Below are positions 46,578-58,389 of a DNA stretch of 64,000 nt, piece after piece. The position numbers were made by a program, and so were the translations under genes. The first letter of the stretch is position 1. The number at the start of each line of letters is the position of its first letter. Source of the stretch: Cristatella mucedo. Its lineage: Eukaryota; Bryozoa; Phylactolaemata; Cristatellidae. Where the stretch lies: the NCBI GenBank assembly GCA_009760855.2, contig WPIO01000210.1, forward strand, positions 1 through 64,000, in the 5' to 3' direction. The notes under the pieces were generated by a model. That model was not told where the DNA came from. It did no database searches and saw only the letters and a list, made by a program, of their open reading frames with translations.

Positions 46578-46868
46578 AGGTAATGATAATAATAGTAATA
46601 ATGATAATAATAATGCACTTGATCAAACGCCCTCAGAGAACTCAATCTCTCTCTCTCTCTAGGCGCTTTACATTTGCTGCAAAGGGAAATGCAATGGAAT
46701 GGTGAGTAATATCATGCTTGATAAACAAACAAAATTAATAACATGGTTAGGGGTGACATGCACAGGCTCAGCATGCAAATGTGGTTACTTGCAGCATGCA
46801 CAGTGTCAGCACGCATAAGCACATGAAGGACGAATCACAGGGACTCACTAAATGCTGTCCTAAATATG
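46578..46868 (-). mobile_element. LINE-B 3' end, short copy
   Basis: (ATT)-type tail, hairpin with a slightly lengthened tctctctctctct loop (46645-46660), and 3' UTR up to the tgctgtcctaaata segment that marks the end of the RT ORF. Confidence 0.8.
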
Positions 46869-48327
46869 CTGAATCTTTGCTTAATGGCGTTTACTGATGG
46901 ATAAATGTTGTAGCAAAAAGCAATCGTAGTTTCTGAATGACGTTGATACGAAAGGACAAAGCAGTATCCTCCCTGAATTCAACAGCTTGCGATCAAATTG
47001 GTGCTTTTCATTCAAAGCCACCCTTTGTTCTAGGAGTTTAACCACATCACTAACCAAGCCATGCTTTGTTAGGTGCGTTCGAGCAGACTGGCGAGACGTT
47101 TCCCCACCCTACTATGCTCAGCCAGTAATACATTCCTAGGAAGAAATACTGTTAATTACCTCATAGGGGTTCCTTCAGTCTTGCTCTGTCGATCATTGAC
47201 AAATTTTCTGATGCCCTTAATGCAAAGTTTGGCCACTTAATGACTTCCTAAGTTTACTTGGTTAAGCCGAGCGGTCGGTGCTAGCATTGCCTGGATGTTC
47301 TCGGTCGAATCTGCCCGCGAGCTGATGCCGTGAGAAAAATCAAGGAATTGACTCACCAGAGTCGCAATTGTTGGTCTTCACTCGAGTGACTGACAATAAA
47401 GGCCACCCACAGGAAACGCAGTCCTCTGTCTGCATTCTGTAGAAGTGGGATTTGCTGTGTTTAGATCTGTGCCTGATTGTCAGCGCCTGCCTTTGCTAAG
47501 AAAACTGCTTAGCCTGCCTGCAAAAGCACACGGTTGTGCATTAATCTATCGCATATTCACCCACACCTGTACAAGTGATGCACCGTAAGGTAGCACCTCG
47601 AGATTAAAATATATTACACCTATCTTTCAGTCCGCTCCACGGCCACACCATCTATCAGTCTGCCAAATTAAGCCCTATCCTCGGTCTGCCATTTCGTTTA
47701 CCAGCAGGCTCTAGCTTTCATTAATCACCTGAAAGACATTGACCAGAAATAGCTTATGCTGGATGAAGGTGATGAACTGCATTGGTTAGAGCATTTTTCG
47801 TGATATCTTCAGAGACCACCAACAACCATGACACGATCACCACCTAGATACGATCGCCAAGAGCAATGACTTAGCAGCAATCGGCAGAGATACTTTGCTA
47901 GATCTGACCGTCTTTAATGATCGAGGTGGTCTTGTCATCTTTCCCAATCTGACAAACCGAGTCTCTTAAAAAGAATGCCCGCATATTTTCTTCCCGTAAT
48001 ACTAATGACGACAGTCACATTTCCCTAGACGTGTTGCCAAATTGCAGGCTTCCTGTAATCAGTCGCATAACACGTCTATCTCGCCATGCGGCACAACGGC
48101 CGGTTGTTTTAAACCTTAGATTTTGCATGTCCATACTTATTGTACTAAAAGTCTACGATGTTATTTAAAAAGAATCCTTGATTACATTGAGCAAAAGGAC
48201 GTATTGCTGCCACTGCTAAAGAGGCGGGATGCAGGATCTCTTAACAAGCGAATGAGAACTCTTATTGTCTACCTCACCTACTCAAATTGCATTCTTAAAC
48301 AAATTTAGGGTGACTTAACTGCATACT
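46869..48327. other. Anonymous sequence
   Basis: No clear gene. An open frame of 61 codons at 48123-48308 is unrecognised. The region could be the worn 5' part of a LINE, but no endonuclease motif can be shown. Confidence 0.35.
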
Positions 48328-48468
48328 TTTATAGCGGCAGATGAGCCTTAATGACTATCACCATCGCTTGGAGTTAACCATTTAAGTTTTGCCCATTACA
48401 GGATTCGAACTCACTACCTCAGTCGTTAAGAGAAAACGCCCTACCTCCTGGGCTATCACGGCTCCTAA
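48328..48468 (-). mobile_element. SINE S1 with the best A and B boxes
   Basis: In reverse it starts gagccgtgatagcccaggag, giving an A-box match TAGCCCAGGAGG, followed about 40 bases later by a B box GAGTTCGAATCC. The S1 body follows (ggtgatagtcattaaggctc, tgccgctataaaag). This copy makes the tRNA origin of S1 most convincing. Confidence 0.8.
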
Positions 48469-48907
48469 AGCATGGTGAATGCCGTCCGGATTGCCAATAC
48501 CACTAATCAGGTGGACCTGCGCTCTAGTGCTAAATAATCATCACAAAGCACCTGGTTTTTAAAAACTTCACCAACTACTTTAACGGTTAGAATGGGTGGC
48601 ATATTTTATATATTTCGACTATGCCTCGTTTAGAAAAAATATACACGGCAGCTTGCCATCCGTAGGCAGCCGCCAAAGCTATTCAATGCTGCAAAATATG
48701 TGCAAGTCGCCCAGCCTTCATTTTAGGTTTTCTCATCATTAGAGTGCAACTGACAACACGCATGCTGTCCAAATCTAATTGAAGACTCTTGGGATGGAGT
48801 CTTTCCAGAGGGTAAGCTGCTTTCATGAGGACACAATTTGAAAGTGCTTCTTCGTTGCCGCTTAACCAAAAACTGACTGGAGGAAGACAGAGAGGTGAGA
48901 GAGGTAG

Positions 48908-49042
<135 letters not shown>

Positions 49043-50258
49043 ATAGACAGAGATAGCCTGAAAAAGAAACTTTCTCGCTTCACCGTATTTCCAGAACCTT
49101 GCCACAATCCAGGCAAATTTTGATTTTGGTATATGTACGTGGATAGATAATCTCCAATAAATTTAGGCTACACTGAAGACCGTCTAAAAGAGTGCGAAAG
49201 CGGAAGAAAAAGCTTAATTGAAAGATGATTTGTGTACAAGACACCCAATAGGTATTAGCGATAGAAGACTATTGAGTCCTGTGTCCACACTGAAGCTCGC
49301 AGTACGTGACGAAATATTGGCAGATTATATCGCGAACTGGTATAGAAAAGGTATTGGCAAGGAATTAGAGACGAAACGACATGGAATTACCGGCGAACAC
49401 GATTGACAAGATGGGCTAGATAAAGAACATGGGAACGAAAGAAAGAAGATGGAAAAAGAAGCTACTTAATATGTTCAAACTGCACTCATCGAATCTACTT
49501 CTTTAATTGCATCAGAATCTGAAGCCGAATAGGGAACCTGATGTTATGGGAAATTATAACTAGAAAATAATTTGGATTCGGGAGAATATCGATTTATTGG
49601 TACCCTAAGGTCATAGCTTTTATAGATACTTTTGATCAAACATCGTCCACTAACTGCTGCGATAGCAGTGATTTTTATATTGCATCTATTTGTTGAATTT
49701 GTTGTAAATCGTTTGGCTATTGCTCGAGGGAGACCAAAATACGAATCAACAAGCTTAGTTCCAAACACATTAGAGATATTTTTAGGTAAAATATTAAGTG
49801 CTGCACTTGGACGGAGTGGAGATATTAATTACCATTTGAAAGGTCGGCACTATGCTCATTACTTGCAAAAGCAAAAATGAGAAATCTGACTGAATGATTA
49901 AGCATACTAAAGTTCTAAGCCATACTAAGGGTCAGCTCTTGCTAGTGTGTTACCCACAATTGATTTCAGCCGTCAGTAATCATACGATGTGATATCGTAG
50001 CTTCTATTCGGTGGTTTCTAATACTGGAAGTAAAGGAAGTTCTATAATTACTGTTCGCTATTATGCAGAAATAATTTCAGATAAGTACGGCATTTGACTT
50101 TAGGTATCGCATTGTATTGCTTATTTTAAACGACTTAGGCTTACAAGATATATATATATATTTTTTTTATTAATGTGTAAATGCATGCATGGACATTTCT
50201 GTAACAAAAATGCATGCCTCCAATTGCATATATCATTAACAGCCACATAAGATCAATT
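49043..50258. other. AT-rich sequence with two unrecognised small ORFs
   Basis: Open frames at 49218-49406 (62 codons) and 49632-49880 (82 codons) lie in an otherwise stop-dense AT-rich stretch. A (TA)n/T-run occurs at 50149-50170. Nothing else recognised. Confidence 0.35.
49632..49880 (+). CDS. Small unrecognised ORF, membrane-like N-terminus
   Basis: Opens with ATGATC-type codons, although the nominal start lacks good context. The protein starts with a hydrophobic stretch (AIAVIFILHLFVEFVV), then RLAIARGRPKYESTS, and ends with a His/Tyr/Gln-rich tail (HLKGRHYAHYLQKQK). It has 82 residues. The composition is more protein-like than the surrounding noise, but no family is recognised and no exon partners are seen. 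Chance is a real alternative. Confidence 0.2.
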   Translation: MIKHRPLTAAIAVIFILHLFVEFVVNRLAIARGRPKYESTSLVPNTLEIFLGKILSAALGRSGDINYHLKGRHYAHYLQKQK

Positions 50259-51490
50259 TTCTGGTGTATCTCCGTCTGTAACTCCACAAAGACTATGTGC
50301 GTGTTACGTAGGAGAGTTTTGTATAGCTCACTCACAGCCGAAGCGGCTTTCGATACGCATTCGGTAGCCAACAGACTTCATCTCACGCAACAAGAAGAAA
50401 TTGGGAAGCATAGCAGAGTCAGGAGAGCAGTTTAGGTAGTGAGTAGCATGGAAACAGCAGCTCAGGACCGCTCGATAGGATTAGCCACAGTCGGCCGCTG
50501 GAGAGTAGTTGTCGTTGCTTAAGAGTTTCGGGTGTGTAGTTTGGTCGCACAGCAGAGAGCCAGCCGATGCCCAACACCGACAGTTGATTCCCAACGCACG
50601 GAGCCCAGGAGCGCGCGGCTCCCCTCAGCCCCTACTCTCACACGACTCCCCAGTCCCCTGGTCGACTCCGATGATTCGTCGACCGAAACTGTGCACCGGC
50701 CAACCCTGATGGTGAATCCACCATCTGGCCACCAGCTGGTCCATGCCACATCAAAGGCGAACCACAGCAGTGCACTGGCCGACCCTGATGGTGAATCCAC
50801 TATCTGGCCACCAGGTGGTTACCAGCCTGTGTCCATACCACATCACAGGCGGACCACAGCTGTGCACCGGCCCCTCTCGGTGGTGCTTCTAACAGCTCAC
50901 CCGTGGCTTATCAGAGGAGCCTGCATACAAAACATGCATACGAACTACAGGGTGGAAGTTACCCAGTCTAGAACCTTCACAGCTAATGCTTCTTTCGCCG
51001 ACGGTCTTTAAGTGGATGAACGGACCAGCCAATTTATTATCTACACCGGACCTAAGGGCATTAGGAGACTGAAACTGGTGCAACAGTAAAGTTCGGTATG
51101 AAGGAGCCAAACCGTGGCGGGCCTTGTGGGTCGGCGTTAGAACTTTGCTCTGTATCTCTCAATAAACCGGCAGCCATCCTAGCTATTGTAGGTAAGGAGA
51201 CGCGTGGTCAACCTCTGGAACTTGCAAACTAGCCTTGAAGCCATATTCATAGTCATTTGCAGTGGTCTAGTTGAATGCAAAAATCATGCCGAGACAGAAC
51301 GAAGGAGTAGGTTAAATACTTTGCAAGCCATCACGGAAGACAGCTCCTTATCTTAAATAGGGATCGGGCGTGATGGCTTTAGAAGCAGTCTTCTGAATGA
51401 TGCTTTTAAAATGTAGGCAGCTGTCAAAAACGACACCTAAACTTTATTCACGTGGTGATGGTAGCACAACAGCATAGCCTATTGGAAGAG
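50259..51490 (-). mobile_element. LINE-A, older copy split by an insert
   Basis: The 3' end (tatctccgtctgtaactcca) runs to about 50527. The element resumes near 50961 (agtctagaacctt, cttctttcgccgacggtctt) and goes on to about 51490 in the region before RT motif C. Frames are broken throughout. Confidence 0.8.
50528..50960. mobile_element. Unidentified insert with an internal tandem repeat
   Basis: About 430 bases not found in other LINE-A copies. Inside, a block of about 85-100 bases is repeated twice and begins a third time. Each block has ccctgatggtgaatccac, atctggccaccag and accacagc, at 50699-50880. The ends carry no obvious inverted repeats. Confidence 0.5.
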
Positions 51491-52859
51491 CTAGACAGGG
51501 ACAGAAAGGCTCTTGGCCGCCGTGCGATGCAGAAACTTACTCTAACACTCCGCCTTTACTCGCTTAAGCTCACTGAATGCACTAGAAGCTTTGAAGCATG
51601 TCGGATTGGTGTGCCGTCTACTATCTGCTCACTGGCACAGAGCATTCCAAAAGTGCAGGCCTTATACGACCTAGGAAGTGTGAATGCAGCCAAAACCCTT
51701 TAAACGCCATACCCTTTGCTATAAATCGCCGTTTTATTCGACCCCTGTATTTGGATAAACTCAGAATGCATAGTCGCCGAAGGCCAAGGCCTTCTGAACC
51801 GGAGCCTGTCCCTCTGCCTGAGGCCTATATCGAGCAGGCTGTGACGGCTCATGCAGCCAGCTCGCCAATGCCCGCCGCGGGCTAAACGAGCTGCCAGGCG
51901 GCTGGACACCATACCTGCATCGAAGGAGCGTGCAATTTAGCTTATGTTCCCTATCCGATCAGAGATTAAGCCTATTCCGGGTGGTTGCCGATGGTGCTCG
52001 ACTAGTGCTAGAGGCCAGAAAGGCTCGCCACCTGGCAGATTTGCGAGGAGTAGCCCAAGCGGAGGCGGTGCTACGACGTACCTCTTGTAAAGCTTATAAT
52101 GGACTGCTCGTCCACTAAGAGGCGACGGATCGGCTGAGGAGAAGTTGTATCGAGACGCCAGAAAACAGTAGCAGGATCTGCGGTGCTTGGATGGCCTGGA
52201 CTTGTCTAGTATGCCCTGGACAGCCAAGTTCGGATGACAGCCGGTTTGAAGCTGGCGACGAACGCCGACGCAGGTCCACACCCTTCGAGCAAGATAATGC
52301 TATTGACCAATTCTCAAGGTGCAGCTGAATGGTCTGCGCTCCACCTTCCCGATAAAGGTCGCTGTGACAAAAGCCGTGGCAAAGGGCGGGGCTCAGCAGG
52401 AATAAAGCACCCGAAACGCCTGGAAGGCAGTATCAGTATCTGGCTTTTGATGAGGAACAAAAGTGAGTACTGGGTTTAGCTATAGACGTGTGTATTTAGT
52501 GTGTTGGCATAGTGAGCACCGCCCTTCCTGCACTCCTTGTAAGCTCTGTAGTGGGCACAACAGCTCGGTGGCCTAGAGGAACCAGAAATTGCTTGCCGAA
52601 CGCTACAGGGAGAGCTAAAGTTGTGAATGCATATGATTCGACAAGGCTGTGAGGTCACAGCATCGGGCGTCTTGAGTCAATAATTTCAATAATCCACGGC
52701 TATGATTTGAAAGGGCACCACAATACCTATTGCACAATGGCCCTCTGTTGCCATAGTGAGGCCACCAGTGTCTTGCCGCCTGCGGGGCTCTGGATGGGCT
52801 GGGTGAGCCCAGCAGCTCACGTCCTTGACTTCTGACTTAAGTCATGTCCTTATTACAAA
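51491..52859. other. Unassigned sequence, probably decayed repeat
   Basis: Several moderate open frames (for example 51452-51703 and 52234-52479) have Arg/Leu-rich content but no family I recognise. It lies between two LINE copies and is probably remnants of an older element. Confidence 0.3.
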
Positions 52860-55800
52860 TCATTGGAATCAACTTTAATCAATTACAGACACACTGACCG
52901 AAAAGTTGACGATCACATGTCCTCATCGCAATTTAAAAGCTGCCTGTCAGCCTGTCAAATACTCAAGACCCTTGACATCGATTCTTTCAATGCGAGAATA
53001 TCTGCTTTACCTGTGCTGCTCAGTCCCCCTTCTGATTTATCATCATTAGTAGATGGGTACAACACGACACTAGCTGACATGCTCGACGAGTTTATACCTC
53101 TGACTAAGTACACTGTGCGCCCCCTCGCCCAGTCGGTCTATGGCTTACTGAATACTATAAACAAGCTGGGTTTACTAAGCACAACCTTGAAAAGCATGCA
53201 AAATATCAGGGATGAACTCCATCGACAGGCATACGATGACTACTGTAGGTTGTACCAATTGATCCTAGCAAATATTAAGTCTAGTTTCTATAAAAATATT
53301 ATGAAATCACAGATGAACATTCAGAAACCACTTATGTTGATGATAAACCATCTCCTCAACCGCTCCACGGTTAGCTGCTTACCTAGTGATCCCTCTAATG
53401 ATCTAGCTGATCGCTTCTCAAGCTTCTTTGTCAGAAAGATAGACAAGATCAGGAAGTCCATCCGTGGCATCATCCCCCTTAGAATGTTGCCCCTCTATTC
53501 CTTGCAGCACCTCAATGTCTACATTCAAGCAAGTCACTAATGACCTTGTCCTGAAGTTCATACCTCAATCAAAAAAGACATCGAGTCCTTTGGACCCTAT
53601 TCTCACTTTCCTCCTTATATATGGCATTGATCTGCTGCCGTCATGCATAACTGCCGTCATTAATATTTCATTAGCCTCAGGTCATGTCCCAGCACCGTTA
53701 AAAAAGCGGTAGTCAGGGAACTACTCAAATAAAGCTACACTGGATGAAACGAGCTTGAGCAACTACCGCCCAGTCTCCCTACTACAATTTCTATCAAAGA
53801 CACTAAAAGGAGTCATGCCAGACCAGCTGAACTCATCTATTGAATATTCAAACATTGCTAGTAAGTTTCAGTCTGGTTTTAGAGCTAATCATTTAACAGA
53901 GTCAGCATTGCTTCGAGTGTACAACGGCCTACTTAGGAATTCTGACAAGGGTAGAGTATCTCTTCTTGTTTTGCACTAACTTTCGTTAGCTTTTGATACT
54001 AGCGATCACTGAGTCCTTCTTGAGCACCTTTAATCTCGCCTGGGCATCACTGGTTCTGCTCTGCTCTGCAATGGTTCAGGTTCTCACTGAGTGGGAGTCT
54101 GCAGAGTGTTGATGTAAGTGGACAAAGATCATCCGAGGAACCCCCCCCCCCGGTCCGGTTCTTTTCACGGTTAATATTCTATCTCATGCCGATGTGACTG
54201 CCAGGCACAATCTAGGCGTTCACTTCATTGTGGATGACACTCAGTTGTACATTTGCTTTGATCGTCTCGACTTCTGCAACTCACTGCTTACAGGCCTACC
54301 AGCATGTGCGATCAGGCGATTGCAGCTGGTGCAAAACTCTGCAGCTAGGCTTGTCTGTCGTGAGCATCGCAGTTGCCACATTACTCCACTTCTCGCCGAC
54401 CTGCACTGGCTACCTGTCAAGCAACGGATTGACTTCAAGGTTTTGTCGCTCACTTTTAGGTCTCTTCATTCTATGGCTCCAGCCTACCTTTCAGATATAC
54501 TACCCCATCAGGCAAAGCATCGTACCACTCGCTTTTCGGAATCCAACAGTCTAGAAATACCTCGTACAAACCTTAAATCCTTTGGAGACCGTGCATTTAG
54601 CTCGTATGCTCCCACAGCCTGGAACTCCCTCCCGACCTGCATCAGAACATCCCCTGACCTGACCACATTTAAAAGAAACTTAAAGACATACCTATTTAGG
54701 ACAGAATTTAGTGGGTCCTTGTGATTCGTCCTCGATGTGCTTATGCGTGCTGACACTGTTCATGCTGCCACTAACCACATTTGCATGCTGACCCAGTGCA
54801 TGTAACCCCTAACCATGTTATTCATTTTGTTTGTTTTTCAAGCATGATTTTACTTACTATTCTATTGCGTATCACTTTGCAGCAAATGTAAAGCGCCTAG
54901 AAAGAGATTAAGTTCTCTGAGGGCGCTTTATCAAGTGCAATATATTATTATTATTATTATTATCCCTCCCAACCCTCGACCTTGTCGAATTCTCTCAACT
55001 CCCTCGCTACATATACTGTAAACATTCGCACATGAAAAGCAGCAAGTTTTCTTAAATTGAATAACGATAAAACTAACTTAGTAGTTATGACAAAGCCAAG
55101 TGTGATTCAGAAAGTGAAAGCGCTCAAAAGCCGCTCTGCCAGCCCATTTCCTGTTGAATCTGCACGAAATCTAGGTGTCAGGTTTTAAAGTGATCTTTTT
55201 TTAGACGACCACGTCAGCTTCACAATCAAGTCTGCCTACTTTCAGCTACATAACATTGCCAAAAATTGGGCTTGTTTAGATAGGGATACCGCATCTAAAT
55301 TGGTCCATTCATTTTCGACATCATTCGACATGTCTATACTTCGGTAATTCACTGCTTGCAGGCCTACTGGCAGGTGCAATCAGGTGCTAACAGCTGGTGC
55401 AAAACTCTGCAGCTAGGCTTTTCTGCCGTGAGTGGTGCTGTTGCTCCATCACACAACTTCACACCGACCTGCACTGGCTACTACTTAAGCAATGGATCGA
55501 CTTCAATATTTTCTTGCTCACTTTTAGGTCCCTTTATTCTTTGGCTCCCGTCTACCTATCGAATCTAATGCCCCACCAGGCTAAGCAACATATCACCTTG
55601 CTTTTCGTAATCTAACTGTTTACCTATACCCCATACCAACCTCAAATGGTTTGGAGACTGTGCATTTAGTTCGAATGGTCTCAAAACCTGGAACTCACTC
55701 CTGACTTCCATTACCACATGCCCTGACTCGACCACATTGTTAAAGAAATTAAAAACGCACCTATTTATGACAGCATTTAGTTGTCCCTGCGATTCGTTCT

Positions 55801-55980
55801 TTATGTGCAGATGCATGCTGACACTGTTGCATGCTGCCACTAACCACTCTATTCATGTTGTTTATCAAGCATGATACCACTCATTATTCAATAGTGTTTC
55901 ATTTGCAGGAAATGTACAGCACCTAGAAAGATATGGAGTTTTCTGAGGGCGCTGTATCAAGTGTATTATCATCATTCTTA
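52860..55980 (+). mobile_element. LINE-B, longest copy, split by a younger LINE-B
   Basis: This is the only copy reaching well upstream of the RT. It has the linker region (RHTDRKVDDHMSSSQFKSC, SLVDGYNTTLADMLDEFIPL, RSTVSCLP), then SSPLDPILTFLL, NYRPVSLLQFLSKTL, FQSGFRANHLTESALLRVYN and part of the palm. At 54252 it is interrupted. It resumes at 54963 exactly where it left off (ccctcccaaccctcgacc corresponds to ccctcccagtcttcgacc at 37867). It then runs through the thumb region to 3' UTR and tail at about 55980. The frame is broken at several places, and a C-run of ten occurs at 54141. Confidence 0.85.
54253..54962 (+). mobile_element. Young LINE-B nested in an older LINE-B
   Basis: A 5'-truncated copy starting at cgtctcgacttctgcaactc and ending with (ATT)n at 54962. 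About 97-98% like 17628-18330. It is open from the insertion point to the stop at about 54722 ([19 protein letters not shown] to FRTEFSGSL). The open frame that appears to run into it from upstream at 54194 is a chance fusion across the nesting junction. Confidence 0.88.
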
Positions 55981-56349
55981 TAATCAAATTTGAAGCGTAG
56001 AGTTCTAGCCTGGCATAGAATTAACGGACGGTGACTGCTGATAGTTAGCTGAGAATGAACATGTCAAAGTTTGAACATGTTTCAATGCAGTCACGGATAA
56101 TACAATCAGAGTAGTCACGGAGAATCCAATCAGGGTCAACTTCTCTCGGAAGGTCCTGCTTGATACTCAACAATGTACGCATGCTCAGATGATCGCGAGA
56201 CACCGTTGATCAGCGATGCTTCTTAGTCAGCTTTAGCTTGCTGAAATACCACTCACCTGAGCTGTTAGTCACCATGAGGCAGAAGAAAATGCACAGTATG
56301 ATTCGTATGTTTGCAAATGTGATGTGGAGGCCAAGAGAATAATAAGAGA

Positions 56350-56505
56350 ATAATAAAAATAAATATTAGCTGATTTAAAAGCCTCATTTGTGTAGCAGTA
56401 GAAGAGCCTTGGTGGCTTCCACTATATGATGCGGTTGGCAATATGATTGCCTACTGCGGTATTCGAACCCACGACCTTGATCATGAACAGGGAGTGGCTT
56501 ACCTC
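56350..56505 (-). mobile_element. SINE S1
   Basis: In reverse it has the B-box-like GGGTTCGAATACC and an S1 body (caaccgcatcatatagtgg, ggctcttctactgctacaca), ending in ttttaaatcagctaat. It abuts a plus-strand LINE-B tail. Confidence 0.7.
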
Positions 56506-56506
56506 T

Positions 56507-56582
56507 GCAGCTAATGTAAAGCGCCTAGAAAGAGATTAAGTTCTCTGAGGGTTCTTTATCAAGTGCAATATTATTATTATTA
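56507..56582 (+). mobile_element. LINE-B tail fragment
   Basis: Hairpin tail only (gcgcctagaaagagattaag, ttctctgagggt) with (ATT)n. This is among the shortest LINE-B pieces in the window. Confidence 0.75.
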
Positions 56583-56812
56583 TTTTTATTGGGCACTCGT
56601 GGCCCAGTGAACAATAATGAAGAGACACAGCTGAATTTCTATGTTGCTGCAAACTGTGCATTATCCGGATTGTCATTCTAATCCTCTTGTAGGCCATCTG
56701 ATTCCATGCCTGCAATGCTTTCTGGCACAACTTTTTTATAGAGCTGCCTTAAATTGTACTAACTCTTCAGCTGGTTCAGGCTGCAGATCCGAGGTATAGC
56801 AAATAATAATTT

Positions 56813-58241
56813 TGTAACGCCGAAGGCTCGGCGGAGTAGGCTTGACCTGCCGCTTACCTAGCGGCGAAGCCTTGCGCCTACTGCCGTTCGGTGCGCGCCT
56901 ACGCGCAATAAGCTGGCCGCCATGAAACGAGCGTTTCTGGCGCTGACCTGCTTACCGTTACTAAAGGGGGTCGTGAGTCCGCGGCGTGAATTGGAAAGCG
57001 AGACACACAAATTGGGGATTTTACTGAACTTTATTTGCAAGCGCACAAAGTCGCTGCGCGTCTAGTTCAGCTTTATCTCCACACTCCTCGCACACCCTCA
57101 ACGGCACCAACACTCGAGGAAATACTCCTCCACACTGAGCGTGACCCGGACCCTAAACCCTAACCGGAGAACTAGGAATCCGTTCGCACCTGTGCTGAGG
57201 GAATATCCCAAACACGCCAACTTAAACACTCTTGCGGGGGGGGGGAATACTTCTCCAAACTGAAGCGCGAACCGGAGCCTAAACCCTACCCGGAGAACTA
57301 GAACTCGGTTTCCACCAGTGCGACAGGAATACTCCACACACGCCAACTTAAGCACTCCTGCGGAGGGAATACTTCTCAACACTGAAGCGCGAACCGGAGC
57401 CTAAACCCTACCCGGAGAACTAGAACTCGGTTTCCACCAGTGCGGCAGGAATACTCCACACACGCCAACTCAAGCACTCCTGCGGAGGAAATACTTCTCC
57501 ACACTGAAGCGCGACCCGGAGCCTAAACCCTAACTGGGGAACTAGGGCTCCACACATGCCAACTACGCCTAGCTCGCACCGGCAAATCCCTATGCCGAGA
57601 CCACGTGCTAGCGTGCACACACAAAACACAAACGAAACACAAAATGCCAGCTCGGACGCGATACGACCGTATTCGATGGAGTCCACCGAATCCTCATAGC
57701 GCTGTCTTGTCCTGTTCCGTCCATCGTCGGCGGACGGCCCGCCCTCCTCCCTCGCTTTCAGAGAAACGAGTGCGACGGCGTCGAAGCCGGACCAAAGACA
57801 AAAGACCGTAAGACCAAGAGCGAGCGTCGCTCGACTCTTAAATATCTAGCTGAAACAATGGGGCAAGAGCTTAGTGGTATTGGGCCCGGACACCTTGGCC
57901 CATTACGGAAAGGAATTAATACCGTCCCCAGGCCACTGGAAGGGCACCTCTGTCCAGCTTGAATGGCGAATGGGTTCCAGACGATTCTTTCTTGGAAAGA
58001 GGGAAGGCGGGGGTTGACAGGCCAGTCAACATCTATCAGCAGCTTCCGTGGGTATCGGACCCATTCTAAAGGCCGAATCGCCGCCGCTAGTCTCAACTTC
58101 CTGGCTTGCTCTTAAGCGCTCCCTCTCTAACCGCACTGACGCTCCTCTCTGGCTCACTGCTCCAGGACAAAGGGGCTCTAGCCCGCCGCCGAACAGCTCT
58201 TGTTCGCGCTAAAATTCAGCCAAGGCCAGCAGGGCGCTACA
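56813..58241 (-). mobile_element. Solo LTR (fossil, type 1), second copy
   Basis: Reverse-strand copy of 38114-39444 with the same TG...CA ends and a 4-base target-site duplication ATTT on both sides. It has the same promoter and polyadenylation layout, here as tttatt near 57030. It holds about four direct repeats of about 118 bases against three in the other copy, which accounts for its extra length (1429 against 1331 bases). No coding region is present. It is a solo LTR, moderately diverged from its sibling. Confidence 0.8.
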
Positions 58242-58319
58242 ATTTGCTTGCACTTTTTCAAATTTATGCGTCAGAAAGCGGTACAATTTTACAAAAGAAA
58301 TTAAATGGGTCTGCAAATT

Positions 58320-58389
58320 CCGTATGTATGCTGACACTATACGTGTTAATACTAAGCATATTATGCAAGCTGACACTGCATGTTATTTC
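58320..58389 (+). mobile_element. LINE-B-like 3' UTR piece, left side of an interrupted copy
   Basis: tgtatgctgacactatacgt and aagctgacactgcatgttat match the repeated gctgacactg segments of LINE-B's 3' UTR. The hairpin tail appears only after the R element, at 60536. Confidence 0.5.

Noticed and set aside
54194-54724. 176-codon frame that seems to join the RT palm to the thumb
   Set aside because: It is a chance fusion at the junction where a young LINE-B entered an older LINE-B.
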